Part shown: in pieces, positions 55,159-64,000 of the stretch | Numbering within the stretch: the stretch's first letter is position 1 | Layout of the letters: each line of letters starts with the position of its first letter | From: Microbacterium sp. | Lineage (GTDB): Bacteria > Actinomycetota > Actinomycetes > Actinomycetales > Microbacteriaceae | DNA: 64,000 nt | Assembly: GCA_017306415.1 (NCBI GenBank) | Contig: JAFKIL010000003.1 | Span: 310,001-374,000, forward strand | Direction of reading: 5' to 3' | The notes under the pieces: generated by a model | Told to the model about the DNA's origin: nothing | Seen by the model: the letters and a program-made list of their open reading frames with translations, nothing else | Databases searched by the model: none | Program-made: the position numbers and the translations under genes

Positions 55159-56274
55159 TCAGAGGACGTCGCCCCGGCCGGTGAGCTTGAGCGCGTCCAC
55201 GACGCCCTTGACGCGCTGCGCGTGCTCGCTCGTGGTGACCAGGAGCGCATCCGGCGTGTCGACCACGACGATGTCCTTCACGCCGATCAGCGAGATGACG
55301 CGGGTGGTCTGGCTCACGACGATGCCGCTCGCGGCATCCGAGAGGATCCGGGCGTTCGGCCCGAGGATCGCCAGATCGTTCTTGCGGCCGTGGGAGTTCA
55401 GCTTCGCAAGGCTCGCGAAGTCCCCCACGTCGTCCCAGTCGAAGTGGCCCGGGATCACGGCGAGGCGCCCCTTCTGCGCGGCGGGCTCGGCGACCGCGTA
55501 GTCGATCGCGATCTTCTCCAGCGTCGGCCAGACGCGATCGACGACGGGGCCGCGCGCGTCGCGGTCGTCCCACGCCTCGGCGAGATCCATCAGCCCCGCG
55601 TAGAGCTGGGGGCGATTCTCCGCGATCTCGCCGAGCAGGACGTCGGCGCGCGCGATGAACATGCCCGCGTTCCAGAGGTACGAGCGGTCCGCGAAGTACT
55701 CCCGCGCGGTGTCGAGGTCCGGCTTCTCGACGAAGCGCTCCACGAGGGCCGCCTCGGGGGCGCCCGCGACGATCAGCTCATCGGCCTTCTTCATGTAGCC
55801 GAAGCCGATCGAGGGCTCGCTGGGCTGGATGCCGATCGTGCACACGTACCCCTCGCGGGCGACGGCGACGGCCTGCTGCACGGCCCAGTCGAAGAGGTGC
55901 GGCACGCGGATGACGTGGTCCGCGGCGAACGAGCCGATCACCACGTCGGGCTCGCGTCGCGCCAGGACCGCGGCCGCGAGGCCGATCGCCGCGGTGGAGT
56001 CGCGCGGTTCGGACTCGAGGAACACGTTGCGATCGAGGATGTCCGGCAGCTCGTGTTCGACCGCGGCGCGGTGGGCGCGCCCGGTCACGACCGCGATCCG
56101 CTCCGCGCCGGCGAGCGGCTCGAGCCGGTCCCACGTGTCGCGCAGGAGGGTGTTCCCCGAACCGGTGAGGTCGTGCAGGAACTTCGGCGCGTCGGCGCGG
56201 GACAGGGGCCACAGCCGGCTGCCGATGCCGCCGGCGGGGATGATCGCGTAGAAGTCGCTGAGGGGATCGGCCAT
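55159..56274 (-). CDS. manC: Mannose-1-phosphate guanylyltransferase
   Basis: 371 residues. The nucleotidyltransferase signature PAGGIGSRLWPLSRADAPKFL (about 13-33, K31) and FVEKPD are clear. It makes GDP-mannose from mannose 1-phosphate and GTP. The bacterial ManC isomerase extension is absent, so it is monofunctional. Product can feed mannosylated wall polymers or glycolipids. TACCCT seven bases before the ATG suggests a leaderless mRNA. Confidence 0.93.
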   Translation of the reverse strand: MADPLSDFYAIIPAGGIGSRLWPLSRADAPKFLHDLTGSGNTLLRDTWDRLEPLAGAERIAVVTGRAHRAAVEHELPDILDRNVFLESEPRDSTAAIGLAAAVLARREPDVVIGSFAADHVIRVPHLFDWAVQQAVAVAREGYVCTIGIQPSEPSIGFGYMKKADELIVAGAPEAALVERFVEKPDLDTAREYFADRSYLWNAGMFIARADVLLGEIAENRPQLYAGLMDLAEAWDDRDARGPVVDRVWPTLEKIAIDYAVAEPAAQKGRLAVIPGHFDWDDVGDFASLAKLNSHGRKNDLAILGPNARILSDAASGIVVSQTTRVISLIGVKDIVVVDTPDALLVTTSEHAQRVKGVVDALKLTGRGDVL

Positions 56275-56281
56275 GGCTGAC

Positions 56282-56287
56282 AGGGTA
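56282..56287 (-). promoter_or_regulatory. Leaderless -10 hexamer of manC
   Basis: TACCCT on the minus strand, seven bases before the ATG at 56274. The 278-bp region between manC and sdhC also holds the palindrome and iron-box-like site described separately. Confidence 0.6.
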
Positions 56288-56400
56288 GTCGCCGTGCCGT
56301 CGCTCGCCCGGCGAAAGTGTCACGCTCCGCCGCGGTCGCGTCGACATGCGCCACCTTCAACACTCGCGGGCGAGGATGCCTCGATGGGGCCGCCGAGATG

Positions 56401-56414
56401 TCTCGACGTCGAGA
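56401..56414. promoter_or_regulatory. Perfect 14-bp palindrome upstream of sdhC
   Basis: TCTCGACGTCGAGA is self-complementary and abuts the DtxR-like box. It could be a second regulator site for the succinate dehydrogenase operon. The binding protein is unknown. Confidence 0.45.
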
Positions 56415-56432
56415 TAAGTTAGGGCGGCCTAA
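56414..56432. promoter_or_regulatory. DtxR/IdeR-like iron box upstream of sdhCDAB
   Basis: The 19-mer ATAAGTTAGGGCGGCCTAA matches 13 of 19 positions of the DtxR/IdeR consensus, including both TTAGG and CCTAA. It lies 25 bp before the likely -10 TAGGAT. Succinate dehydrogenase contains Fe-S clusters and haem, so iron control is plausible. Confidence 0.4.
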
Positions 56433-56456
56433 GCTCCGCCGGCCGAGCGACGGGAA

Positions 56457-56462
56457 TAGGAT
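56457..56462 (+). promoter_or_regulatory. -10 element of the sdhCDAB operon
   Basis: TAGGAT, followed by a leader of about 85 bases with a GGGAGGGA ribosome binding site before the GTG at 56553. Confidence 0.45.
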
Positions 56463-56552
56463 GAGTGCAGCGCCCGTGTGACGCCCGGGGCATCCGCCCC
56501 ACTGGGGCATGTCGACCGCCCCGACTCGAGTTCGATCCAGGGAGGGACGGCC

Positions 56553-56987
56553 GTGTCCGCACCAGCACGCGTCACACCGTCGGTATCCGAGACCACATCG
56601 AGAGTCCCCCGTGGCACGCTCTACCGCGGCCACACCGGGATGTGGTCATGGGTGCTGCACCGCATCACCGGCGTCGCGATCTTCTTCTTCCTCCTGGTGC
56701 ACGTCCTCGACACGTCGCTCATCCGCGTCGCTCCCGACGCCTACGACGCGGTCATCGGCACGTACAAGCAGCCCCTCATGGGCATCGGCGAGATTGTCCT
56801 GGTCGGCGCCATCGTCTATCACGCGTTCAACGGGCTGCGGATCATCCTCGTCGACTTCTGGTCGTGGGCCACGCGCCACCAGCGCCAGCTGTGGTGGGTC
56901 GTCATCGGCCTCTGGGTCGTGACGATGGCCGGCTTCGTCCCCCGTCAGCTCATGGTCATCGTGGCCGAGATCACCGGGGGGCACTGA
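56553..56987 (+). CDS. sdhC: Succinate dehydrogenase cytochrome b556 subunit
   Basis: 144 residues, three membrane helices (about 35-55, 70-92, 107-130). The SdhC motif GHTGMWSWVLHRITGVAIFFFLLVHVLD carries candidate haem and quinone residues; a second histidine is in YHAFNGLR. The GTG start has GGAGG seven bases upstream; the longer frame from 56478 has no such site. sdhD begins one base after its stop. Confidence 0.92.
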   Translation: MSAPARVTPSVSETTSRVPRGTLYRGHTGMWSWVLHRITGVAIFFFLLVHVLDTSLIRVAPDAYDAVIGTYKQPLMGIGEIVLVGAIVYHAFNGLRIILVDFWSWATRHQRQLWWVVIGLWVVTMAGFVPRQLMVIVAEITGGH

Positions 56988-56988
56988 C

Positions 56989-57429
56989 ATGACCGCCGAC
57001 ACCATCGCCGACCCGCGCTCCGCCGCGCCGCGCCGCAAGGGCCCGAACCTCGAGAAGTGGGGCTGGCTCTACATGCGGATCTCGGGCGTCCTGCTGGTCG
57101 TCCTCATCTTCGGCCACCTCTTCGTGAACCTCGTCATGGGCGAGGGCGTGCGGGGCATCGACTTCGCGTTCGTCGCGGGCAAGTACGCGACGCCGTTCTG
57201 GCAGGTCTGGGACCTGCTGATGCTGTGGCTGGCGCTCATCCACGGCGCCAACGGCATGCGCACGATCGTCAACGACTACGTCACCCACCAGACGGCGCGC
57301 CGCATCCTGGTCTGGGCCGTGTGGCTCGCGGCCGGCCTCCTCATCCTGCTCGGCACGCTGGTCATCTTCACGTTCGACCCGTGCATCCCGCCCGTGCCCG
57401 ACGCTCTCGCCGGCGTCTGCCCGGCCTGA
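56989..57429 (+). CDS. sdhD: Succinate dehydrogenase hydrophobic membrane anchor subunit
   Basis: 146 residues with three membrane helices (about 30-50, 70-92, 106-128). [22 protein letters not shown] and [17 protein letters not shown] carry histidines positioned as haem ligands in this family. With SdhC it anchors the dehydrogenase and passes electrons to menaquinone. Confidence 0.92.
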   Translation: MTADTIADPRSAAPRRKGPNLEKWGWLYMRISGVLLVVLIFGHLFVNLVMGEGVRGIDFAFVAGKYATPFWQVWDLLMLWLALIHGANGMRTIVNDYVTHQTARRILVWAVWLAAGLLILLGTLVIFTFDPCIPPVPDALAGVCPA

Positions 57430-57487
57430 CCGGCCCGCCGCGCACGCGCACCGACGACTCCGACACAGATACGAAGGCACCCACCAC

Positions 57488-59314
57488 GTGAGCACTCAGA
57501 CAGCCGACGACATCGTCAAGGACGGCGTGCACTACCACCAGTTCGACATCGTCATCGTGGGCGCCGGCGGTGCCGGCATGCGCGCGGCGATCGAGGCCGG
57601 CCCCGGCGCGAAGACGGCCGTCATCACCAAGCTCTACCCGACGCGTTCGCACACCGGCGCCGCGCAGGGCGGCATGGCCGCGGCCCTCGCGAACGTCGAG
57701 GAGGACTCCTGGGAGTGGCACACGTTCGACACGGTGAAGGGCGGCGACTACCTCGTCGACCAGGATGCCGCCGAGATCCTCGCCAAGGAGGCCATCGACG
57801 CGGTCATCGACCTCGAGAACATGGGCCTCCCGTTCAACCGCACTCCCGAGGGCAAGATCGACCAGCGGCGGTTCGGCGGCCACACCGCCGACCACGGCAA
57901 GACCCCCGTGCGCCGCGCCTGCTACGCCGCCGACCGCACCGGCCACATGATCCTGCAGACGCTGTTCCAGAACTGCGTCAAGCTCGGCATCAACTTCTTC
58001 AACGAGTTCTACGTGCTCGACCTCATCACCGTGAAGGACGACGGGGGCGGCACGCAGATCGCGGGCGTCGTGGCCTACGAGCTGGCCACCGGCGACCTGC
58101 ACGTCTTCCAGTCCAAGGCCGTCATCTTCGCGACCGGCGGCTTCGGCAAGATCTTCAAGACCACCTCGAACGCGCACACCCTGACCGGTGACGGCGTCGG
58201 CGTCATCTGGCGCAAGGGGATCCCGCTGGAGGACATGGAGTTCTTCCAGTTCCACCCGACCGGACTCGCCGGCCTCGGCATCCTGCTCACGGAGGGAGCG
58301 CGCGGCGAGGGGGCGATCCTGCGCAACGCGAGCGGCGAGCGGTTCATGGAGCGCTACGCCCCCACCATCAAGGACCTCGCCCCGCGCGACATCGTCAGCC
58401 GCTGCATGGTGCAGGAGGTCGCCGAGGGCCGCGGAGCCGGCCCGCACAAGGACTACGTGCTGCTGGACTGCACGCACCTGGGCGCCGAGGTGCTGGAGAC
58501 GAAGCTGCCCGACATCACCGAGTTCGCTCGCACCTATCTGGGCGTGGACCCCGTCGTCGAGCCGGTGCCCGTCATGCCCACCGCGCACTACGCGATGGGC
58601 GGCATCCCGACCAACAACGACGCCGAGGTGCTCAGCAGCAACACGACGGTCGTGCCGGGACTGTACGCAGCCGGCGAGTGCGCGTGCGTCTCTGTGCACG
58701 GATCCAACCGCCTGGGGACCAACTCGCTCCTCGACATCAACGTCTTCGGCAAGCGTGCCGGCCGCAACGCGGTCGCGTACGCGAAGACCGCCGAGTTCGT
58801 CCCGCTCCCCGAGGACCCCGCGAAGGACGTGCGCGAGCTGCTCGAGGGCCTGCGCGACAACCCGGGCACGGAACGGATCGCGGTGCTGCGCAAGACGCTG
58901 CAGGACGAGATGGACCGCAAGGCCCAGGTGTTCCGCACCGATGAGTCGCTCGGCGAGGTGCTCGAGATCATCGAGCAGCTCCGCGACCGCTATCGCAACA
59001 TCCATGTCGACGACAAGGGCAAGCGCTACAACACCGACCTCCTCGAGGCCGTGGAACTCGGCTTCCTCCTCGATCTGGCGGAGGTCGTCGTCTACGCGGC
59101 CCGCAACCGCAAGGAGAGCCGCGGCGGCCACATGCGCGACGACTACCCGACGCGCGACGACGAGAACTACATGAAGCACACGATGGCCTATCTCACCGGC
59201 GACCCCCACTCGTCGGACGCCGGCGACCACATCCGGCTGGACTGGAAGCCCGTGGTGTTCACGAAGAACGAGGCCGGCGAGTTGCGCTACCCGCCGCTGG
59301 AGAGGAAGTACTGA
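57488..59314 (+). CDS. sdhA: Succinate dehydrogenase flavoprotein subunit
   Basis: 608 residues. FAD motif [18 protein letters not shown], the covalent-flavin histidine H55 in [11 protein letters not shown], the substrate loop HPTGLAG and [10 protein letters not shown] with catalytic residues, and a C-terminal [11 protein letters not shown]. It oxidises succinate to fumarate. The GTG start follows GAAGG. The last base of its stop is the first base of the sdhB ATG. Confidence 0.97.
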   Translation: MSTQTADDIVKDGVHYHQFDIVIVGAGGAGMRAAIEAGPGAKTAVITKLYPTRSHTGAAQGGMAAALANVEEDSWEWHTFDTVKGGDYLVDQDAAEILAKEAIDAVIDLENMGLPFNRTPEGKIDQRRFGGHTADHGKTPVRRACYAADRTGHMILQTLFQNCVKLGINFFNEFYVLDLITVKDDGGGTQIAGVVAYELATGDLHVFQSKAVIFATGGFGKIFKTTSNAHTLTGDGVGVIWRKGIPLEDMEFFQFHPTGLAGLGILLTEGARGEGAILRNASGERFMERYAPTIKDLAPRDIVSRCMVQEVAEGRGAGPHKDYVLLDCTHLGAEVLETKLPDITEFARTYLGVDPVVEPVPVMPTAHYAMGGIPTNNDAEVLSSNTTVVPGLYAAGECACVSVHGSNRLGTNSLLDINVFGKRAGRNAVAYAKTAEFVPLPEDPAKDVRELLEGLRDNPGTERIAVLRKTLQDEMDRKAQVFRTDESLGEVLEIIEQLRDRYRNIHVDDKGKRYNTDLLEAVELGFLLDLAEVVVYAARNRKESRGGHMRDDYPTRDDENYMKHTMAYLTGDPHSSDAGDHIRLDWKPVVFTKNEAGELRYPPLERKY

Positions 59315-60096
59315 TGTCGACCGCTCTCGTCGAGCCGGGCGCCGTGGAGGCGCTGGATGCGGCTGCCGCTGACACCGGCATCCAGTCGTTCCTGGTGACG
59401 TTCATCATCCGCCGCTTCAATCCCGAGGTCGACGAGGAGCCGCGCTGGGTCGACTACGACGTCGAGGTCTACTCCACGGATCGCGTCCTCGACGCGCTGC
59501 ACAAGATCAAGTGGGAGGTCGACGGGTCGCTCACGTTCCGCCGTTCGTGCGCCCACGGCATCTGCGGCTCGGACGCGATGCGCATCAACGGCCGCAACCG
59601 GCTCGCGTGCAAGACCCTCATCAAGGATCTCGACATCTCGCAGCCCATCTACGTCGAGGCGATCAAGGGACTCCCCCTCGAGAAGGATCTCGTCGTCGAC
59701 ATGGACCCGTTCTTCGCGTCCTTCCGCGAGGTGAAGCCGTTCCTCATCCCCGGCACGAAGGCCGAGCCCGGCAAGGAGCGCCTCCAGTCGATCGTGGAGC
59801 GCGAGCGCTTCGACGACACCACCAAGTGCATCCTCTGCGCCGCGTGCACGTCCTCGTGCCCCGTGTTCTGGACCGACGGCCAGTACTTCGGCCCGGCGGC
59901 CATCGTGAACGCGCACCGCTTCATCTTCGACTCGCGCGACGACGCGGGCGACGTCCGGCTCGACATCCTCAACGACAAGGAGGGCGTATGGCGCTGCCGC
60001 ACGACCTTCAACTGCACCGAGGCGTGCCCTCGCGGCATCGAGGTGACCAAGGCGATCGCCGAGGTCAAGCAGGCCGTCCTGCGCGGGAAGCCCTGA
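59314..60096 (+). CDS. sdhB: Succinate dehydrogenase iron-sulfur subunit
   Basis: 260 residues. The 2Fe-2S ligands are C79, C84, D87 and C99 in SCAHGICGSDAMRINGRNRL, with aspartate in the third place as in E. coli SdhB. Two further clusters use CILCAACTSSCP and CNFNCTEACPRGI. It links SdhA to the membrane subunits. Start overlaps the sdhA stop (TGATG). Confidence 0.97.
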   Translation: MSTALVEPGAVEALDAAAADTGIQSFLVTFIIRRFNPEVDEEPRWVDYDVEVYSTDRVLDALHKIKWEVDGSLTFRRSCAHGICGSDAMRINGRNRLACKTLIKDLDISQPIYVEAIKGLPLEKDLVVDMDPFFASFREVKPFLIPGTKAEPGKERLQSIVERERFDDTTKCILCAACTSSCPVFWTDGQYFGPAAIVNAHRFIFDSRDDAGDVRLDILNDKEGVWRCRTTFNCTEACPRGIEVTKAIAEVKQAVLRGKP

Positions 60097-60106
60097 GCAC
60101 CCGGCG

Positions 60107-61315
60107 ATGACCATCCCGGATCCCGCTTCGACGACGCAGCGGGACGACGCGCGGATGCCGCGACCGCTGCGCGTCGCGCGCGTCGCGGTCACGGGCGCCT
60201 ACGCGGCACAGGCGCTCGGCTACGCGGTCCTCGTCACCTCGCTCCCCGCCATCCAGACCCGGCAGCGGATCGACCCCGAGACGATCTCGTTCATCATGCT
60301 CGGCGTCTGCTTCGCCGCCGCACTCGGCTCCGTCATCGCGAACGCCGTCGCCGTCCGCTGGGGCAGCCGTGCCGCGCTCGCGCTGGGTCTGATCATCGAG
60401 GCGGTCGCCCTCCCGGTGGCAGCGGTCACCACGCCCTTCGCGGTGTTCGTCGCCGCGCTCGCCGTCTACGGCGCGGGGCTGGGCTGCGTCGACGCCGCCT
60501 CGGCCATGCAGGGCGTGACCGTGCAGCGAGCGTACGGGCGACCTCTCCTGGGGACGTTCTTCGCGGGATACACCGGCGCCGCGATCGCCGGCGGCCTCCT
60601 CGTGTCCGGCGTCGCCGCGTCGGCGGTCGGCGCGGGCGTCGCGATCGTCGTGGCGGCCGTGCTCATCCTGGCGATGGCCCTCGCCGGCACGCGCCTGTTC
60701 GCCCGCGACGTCCCCGTGGACGCGGTGCTGGCGCCCGCCGAGCGCGCCCGGCTGCCGCGCGCCGGAATCTGGGCGTTCGGCTTCGTGATCCTGGCCGTCT
60801 TCGTGGTCGACTCCTCGGTGAGCACGTGGAGCAGTCTCTACCTGACGGGACTCGCGACCATCGCCTGGGTGGCGCCGCTCGGCTACGTGGTCTATCAGGT
60901 CTTCATCCTGCTCACGCGGCTCGCCACGGACCGCCTGCTGCCGGTCGTCGGCCGGGCGCGGCTGGTCGCCATCGCGGTGGTCGTCTCCGTGGTCGGCTGC
61001 GTGGTCGTCGCGCTCGTCCCGCTCGCGGTCGCCGCGTTCGTGGGCTTCGCGCTCGCCGGGGTGGCCGTCGGCGTCGTCGTGCCGGTGACCTTCGGCGCGG
61101 CGGGCGAGCTGTCCCCCGCGCACAGCGACCAGATCATCGCGCGGATCAACATCTTCAACTACGTGGGCGTCATCTTCGGCGCCGTCGCGCTGGGCCTCCT
61201 GGCGGACGGACCGGGTCTCGGACCGGCGTTCCTGATCCCCGCCGTCGTGCTGGCCGCCGTGCTGTTCCTGCTGCGGTGGTTCCGGACGCGCCCGGGCGCC
61301 GCATCCGGCGCGTGA
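60107..61315 (+). CDS. Major facilitator superfamily transporter
   Basis: 402 residues with about twelve membrane segments. The cytoplasmic loops carry weak MFS motifs (NAVAVRWGSRAALALG after helix 2). Starts 10 bp after sdhB and may be read from the same promoter. The substrate cannot be told; the closest general class is small-molecule efflux or sugar MFS proteins. Confidence 0.82.
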   Translation: MTIPDPASTTQRDDARMPRPLRVARVAVTGAYAAQALGYAVLVTSLPAIQTRQRIDPETISFIMLGVCFAAALGSVIANAVAVRWGSRAALALGLIIEAVALPVAAVTTPFAVFVAALAVYGAGLGCVDAASAMQGVTVQRAYGRPLLGTFFAGYTGAAIAGGLLVSGVAASAVGAGVAIVVAAVLILAMALAGTRLFARDVPVDAVLAPAERARLPRAGIWAFGFVILAVFVVDSSVSTWSSLYLTGLATIAWVAPLGYVVYQVFILLTRLATDRLLPVVGRARLVAIAVVVSVVGCVVVALVPLAVAAFVGFALAGVAVGVVVPVTFGAAGELSPAHSDQIIARINIFNYVGVIFGAVALGLLADGPGLGPAFLIPAVVLAAVLFLLRWFRTRPGAASGA

Positions 61316-61323
61316 AGCCTCGC

Positions 61324-61329
61324 TACCCT
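61324..61329 (+). promoter_or_regulatory. Leaderless -10 hexamer of the YihY/BrkB gene
   Basis: TACCCT, six-base spacer, GTG start at 61336. It lies just after the transporter stop. Confidence 0.55.
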
Positions 61330-61335
61330 GGCACC

Positions 61336-62559
61336 GTGAGCGACAAGCACGCCGGCGCGAAGGCCGCAGCCGCCCAGGCCGCGCGCGAGGAGGAATCGCT
61401 GCGCGAGCGCTGGGAGCAGGCGCTGCGGGAGCGGTTCGACGAGCCGATCGCCCGGGCGACGGAGATCACGCAGCGCACGCTCGCGTGGTTCCCGATCCGG
61501 GTCTGGCGCCACTTCCTGCAGAACAACGGCTTCCTCCTGGCCGCGAGCATCAGCTACCAGTCGCTGTTCGCCATCTTCGCCGTGCTGTATGTGGCGTTCG
61601 CCTCGGTCGGGCTGTGGCTGGGCGGGAGCCAGCAGGCGATCGACGGGATGATCGCGATCATCAACCGCTACATCCCGGGGCTGATCGGCACGACGACGGA
61701 GAACCCCGGGCTGGTCACATCCGAGCAGGTCGAGGCGATCGCGACCGAGAGCGGGAGCACGCTGGCGATCACCGGCGCGATCGCCGTCATCGTCGCGATC
61801 TGGACCGCGATCGGCTTCGTGACCTTCGCCCGCAGGGCCGTGCGCGACACGTTCGGGCTCCCGTTCGATCGTCGCAACTACTTCCTCCTCAAAGCCCGCG
61901 ACCTGCTCGCAGCACTGATCTTCGGGGTGGCCCTGGTCCTCGGCGCGACGCTCGGTACGCTGGCCACCGGCGCACTCGACTTCCTGTTGTCCCTGATCGG
62001 GCTGGACGGCACGTCCTGGGGCGTGCAGTTCGTGGTCAAGCTGGCCTCGCTTCTGATCGCGTTCCTCATCAACTCGGTCGCACTGGCCGCGCTGTTCCGG
62101 TTCCTCACCGGCGCGACGCTCACGTGGCGCGCGATCTGGCCCGGCTCGATGCTCGGCGGCGGAGCCATCGCCGTCCTGCAGATCGCCGTCGGCCTGCTCT
62201 TCCTGTACACGCCGTCCAACCCCCTCCTCGCGACATTCTCGATCTTCATCGCCTTCCTGCTGTGGTTCCGTCTGGTGGGCATCGTGATACTGGTCGCCGC
62301 ATCGTGGATCGCGGTCGCCGCGAAGGACCGGCGCATCCCGCTCCAGACCCTCTCCGAGGCCGAGCGCGTCGCCGCGGAGCACCAGGCGCTCCTGACCGCC
62401 GCGCAGGTGCGCCTGCGCACCGCGCGCGCCGCCCGCGAGAGCGCGCGGTGGCACCAGGTCTGGGCGGCCGACCGGGCCGTCCGCGCGGCGCAGGAGGAGC
62501 TGGCGCAGGTGGAGGCGTCGGCTCCACCGCCGATCAAGCGCGGCATCCTCTACGACTGA
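61336..62559 (+). CDS. YihY/BrkB-family inner membrane protein
   Basis: 407 residues. A charged N-terminus (about 1-50) precedes six membrane segments with family motifs LAASISYQSLFAIFAVLY, SNPLLATFSIFIAFLLWFRLVGIVIL. A helical C-terminal tail (about 335-400) is rich in Ala, Arg and Glu. The family was once called RNase BN in error; its role in the envelope is not settled. The GTG at 61336 fits a leaderless mRNA. Confidence 0.88.
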   Translation: MSDKHAGAKAAAAQAAREEESLRERWEQALRERFDEPIARATEITQRTLAWFPIRVWRHFLQNNGFLLAASISYQSLFAIFAVLYVAFASVGLWLGGSQQAIDGMIAIINRYIPGLIGTTTENPGLVTSEQVEAIATESGSTLAITGAIAVIVAIWTAIGFVTFARRAVRDTFGLPFDRRNYFLLKARDLLAALIFGVALVLGATLGTLATGALDFLLSLIGLDGTSWGVQFVVKLASLLIAFLINSVALAALFRFLTGATLTWRAIWPGSMLGGGAIAVLQIAVGLLFLYTPSNPLLATFSIFIAFLLWFRLVGIVILVAASWIAVAAKDRRIPLQTLSEAERVAAEHQALLTAAQVRLRTARAARESARWHQVWAADRAVRAAQEELAQVEASAPPPIKRGILYD

Positions 62560-62590
62560 CCCGGGCACGGCGAGTGTCAGGACCCGCGGA

Positions 62591-62596
62591 TAGTGT
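62591..62596 (+). promoter_or_regulatory. Leaderless -10 hexamer of the exonuclease III gene
   Basis: TAGTGT, seven-base spacer, GTG start at 62604. Confidence 0.55.
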
Positions 62597-62603
62597 GGAG
62601 GGC

Positions 62604-63452
62604 GTGTCACGCCGCGTCCGCATCGCCTCCATCAACGTCAACGGCATCCGCGCCGCCACCCGCAAGGGCATGCTCGAATGGCTCGCCGATGCGGAGGTCG
62701 ACGTCATGGCGCTGCAGGAGGTGCGGGCCAGCGCCGACGAGCTCGCACTCGCGCTCCCCGGCTGGGAGCTCGTCAACGACGAGGCGCTCGCCAAGGGGCG
62801 CGCCGGCGTCGCCATCGCCTCCCGCACAGCGCCCACAGCCACGCGGACGGTCCTCGGCCAGGAGGGCCTCGACTCCGCGGGTCGCTGGATCGAGGCCGAC
62901 TTCGAGATCGAGGGCGAGCGGCTCACGGTCGTGAGCGCCTACGTCCACACCGGCGAGGCCGACACACCGCGACAGGACGCGAAGTGGGCGTTCCTCGACG
63001 CCATGGAGGTGAGGATGCCGCGGCTCCGCGCGGAGTCCCCGCTCGCGCTCATCATGGGCGACCTCAACGTGGGCCACCGTGAGCTCGACATCCGCAACTG
63101 GAAGGGCAACGTCAAGAAGGCCGGCTTCCTGCCCAGGGAGCGCGCGTACTTCGACCGGTTCCTCGGCACGGACGGCGAGGCCGTCACCGGCGTGGACGGC
63201 TCGACCGGCACCGGACTCGGGTGGGTCGATGTCGGGCGACGCTTCCACGGCGAGGTCGACGGGCCGTACACCTGGTGGTCCATGCGCGGGCGCGCCTTCG
63301 ACAACGACACCGGCTGGCGCATCGACTACCATCTCGCCACCCCCGCTCTCGCCGACCGTGTCACCGACTACCGGGTCCTCCGCGCGCCGTCGTGGGACAC
63401 GCGCTGGAGCGACCACTCCCCGGTGGTCGCCGATTACACCCTCGGCGGCTGA
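62604..63452 (+). CDS. xthA: Exodeoxyribonuclease III / AP endonuclease
   Basis: 282 residues of the Xth family. IASINVNGIRAATRKG, LQEVRA (metal-binding Glu), GDLNVGH and WRIDYHLATPAL plus the final WSDHSPVVADY (catalytic His) give the full active site. It acts in base excision repair, cutting at abasic sites and trimming 3' ends. An upstream extension overlaps the previous gene in another phase and was not used. Confidence 0.94.
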   Translation: MSRRVRIASINVNGIRAATRKGMLEWLADAEVDVMALQEVRASADELALALPGWELVNDEALAKGRAGVAIASRTAPTATRTVLGQEGLDSAGRWIEADFEIEGERLTVVSAYVHTGEADTPRQDAKWAFLDAMEVRMPRLRAESPLALIMGDLNVGHRELDIRNWKGNVKKAGFLPRERAYFDRFLGTDGEAVTGVDGSTGTGLGWVDVGRRFHGEVDGPYTWWSMRGRAFDNDTGWRIDYHLATPALADRVTDYRVLRAPSWDTRWSDHSPVVADYTLGG

Positions 63453-63521
63453 ACCGCACGGGCGTCCGCCTCGTGTCCTTCCCAGAGGACGTCACGACGA
63501 CGGACTCCCGAGCGGAAGCGG

Positions 63522-63851
63522 GTGGCAGGCAGCGTGGCCGGAAGCAGTCATGGCGCGATCGGGGTGCTGCGCATCCTCGGCGCGCTCGCGGCCATCGTCC
63601 TGGCGGTCGCGGTCCTGATCACGCGCGGACGGCTTCTCGCTGTGGCCGCAGTCCTCGGCCTCCTCTTCCTCGTCGCGACGCTCCTGTCACTCATGCTGGC
63701 GCTCACGGTCGGCCTGTTCGGCATCCGGGAGACCTGGGACTTCACCCTGGTGCCCGAGACCGTCGTCATCGAGTCGATCGGGATCGTGGTCCTCGCCGCC
63801 TTCGCCGTCCTCGTGCTGCGCGAGCGGCGCTCGGACGTCGCGAGAGCCTGA
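63522..63851 (+). CDS. Small membrane protein, unrecognised
   Basis: 109 residues with three hydrophobic segments (about 15-33, 37-65, 82-99) and a charged C-terminus. GTG 63522 has GGAAG four bases upstream; GTG 63534 is also possible. I do not recognise a family. The 69-bp gap before it holds nothing notable. Confidence 0.65.
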   Translation: MAGSVAGSSHGAIGVLRILGALAAIVLAVAVLITRGRLLAVAAVLGLLFLVATLLSLMLALTVGLFGIRETWDFTLVPETVVIESIGIVVLAAFAVLVLRERRSDVARA

Positions 63852-63893
63852 CGCTTCGCCCGCCGCCGGTCTCCCCCGGGGGGCCGCAAGAGA

Positions 63894-64000
63894 TCAGCGG
63901 CGGGCGAGCCTCGTCCACGTCTCGACGACCGTGTCGGGGTTCAAGGACATCGACTCGATGCCCTGGTCCAGCAGCCATTCGGCCAGGTCGGGGTGGTCCG
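63894..64000 (-). CDS. ppsA: 3' end of probable phosphoenolpyruvate synthase
   Basis: The last 34 codons before a TGA at 63896-63894; the gene continues beyond the right edge. The visible end, with DHPDLAEWLLDQGIESMSLN and then PDTVVETW, is the typical C-terminal barrel end of PpsA and related PEP-utilising enzymes. PEP synthase makes PEP from pyruvate and ATP. Pyruvate phosphate dikinase-like relatives share this end, so identity is likely rather than certain. Confidence 0.7.
   Translation of the reverse strand, partial: DHPDLAEWLLDQGIESMSLNPDTVVETWTRLARR

Overview
The window is a strongly GC-rich chromosome segment from an actinobacterium, most likely Microbacterium or a close relative in Microbacteriaceae. 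The evidence is the codon usage, chains of ATGA/GTGA 4-bp overlaps, many GTG starts, many TANNNT hexamers 6-7 nt before a start codon (leaderless mRNAs), cell-wall-binding type 2 repeat proteins, an acyl-CoA carboxylase epsilon subunit, and a core gene order resembling that around purE-sdhB in Mycobacterium tuberculosis. No rRNA, tRNA, IS element or CRISPR array was seen.

Layout. 1-17.3 kb: a cell-surface glycopolymer locus. A plus-strand module (aminotransferase, PglD/NeuD-type acetyltransferase, WecF-like transferase) fits making and transferring a 4-acetamido-4,6-dideoxyhexose. A minus-strand operon holds a Wzm/Wzt-type exporter, a DUF6541 membrane protein, a polyprenol-phosphate glycosyltransferase with a DUF2304 partner, two GT-B glycosyltransferases and an oxidoreductase/aminotransferase pair typical of 3-amino sugar synthesis. 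Next come a secreted cell-wall-binding protein, another glycosyltransferase and an LCP ligase overlapping purE. 17.3-31.8 kb: purE-purK, a PH-domain membrane protein, birA, a secreted fusion of cell-wall-binding repeats with a class-A-beta-lactamase-like domain, accD-accE, a three-gene signalling operon (response regulator, histidine kinase, kinase-like membrane protein), an RNA methyltransferase, maf and the biotinylated acyl-CoA carboxylase alpha subunit. BirA, AccA, AccD and AccE form one functional group. 31.8-36.5 kb: LpdA-type flavoprotein, purine nucleoside phosphorylase, phosphohexomutase and a GNAT acetyltransferase.

36.6-45.7 kb: a complete mannitol phosphotransferase locus. The PRD activator MtlR diverges from an operon of orphan IIB, HPr, enzyme I, IICB(Mtl), IIA(Mtl), mannitol-1-phosphate dehydrogenase and, overlapping it, a flavin monooxygenase. 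45.7-46.7 kb: a shortened DUF559 nuclease-like gene lying between two 86-bp elements, each an 18-50-18 inverted repeat; this is the most unusual structure in the window. 46.7-55.0 kb: nucleoside uptake and salvage (BMP lipoprotein, ABC ATPase, two permeases, a possible 25-residue ORF, cytidine deaminase, thymidine phosphorylase, adenosine deaminase).

55.2-64 kb: mannose-1-phosphate guanylyltransferase, then sdhCDAB preceded by a perfect palindrome and a DtxR/IdeR-like box, an MFS transporter, a YihY/BrkB protein, exonuclease III, a small membrane protein and the 3' end of a probable phosphoenolpyruvate synthase running off the edge. Starts were chosen from overlaps, ribosome binding sites and leaderless -10 hexamers. 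Domain names come from recognising motifs by eye, not from database searches.
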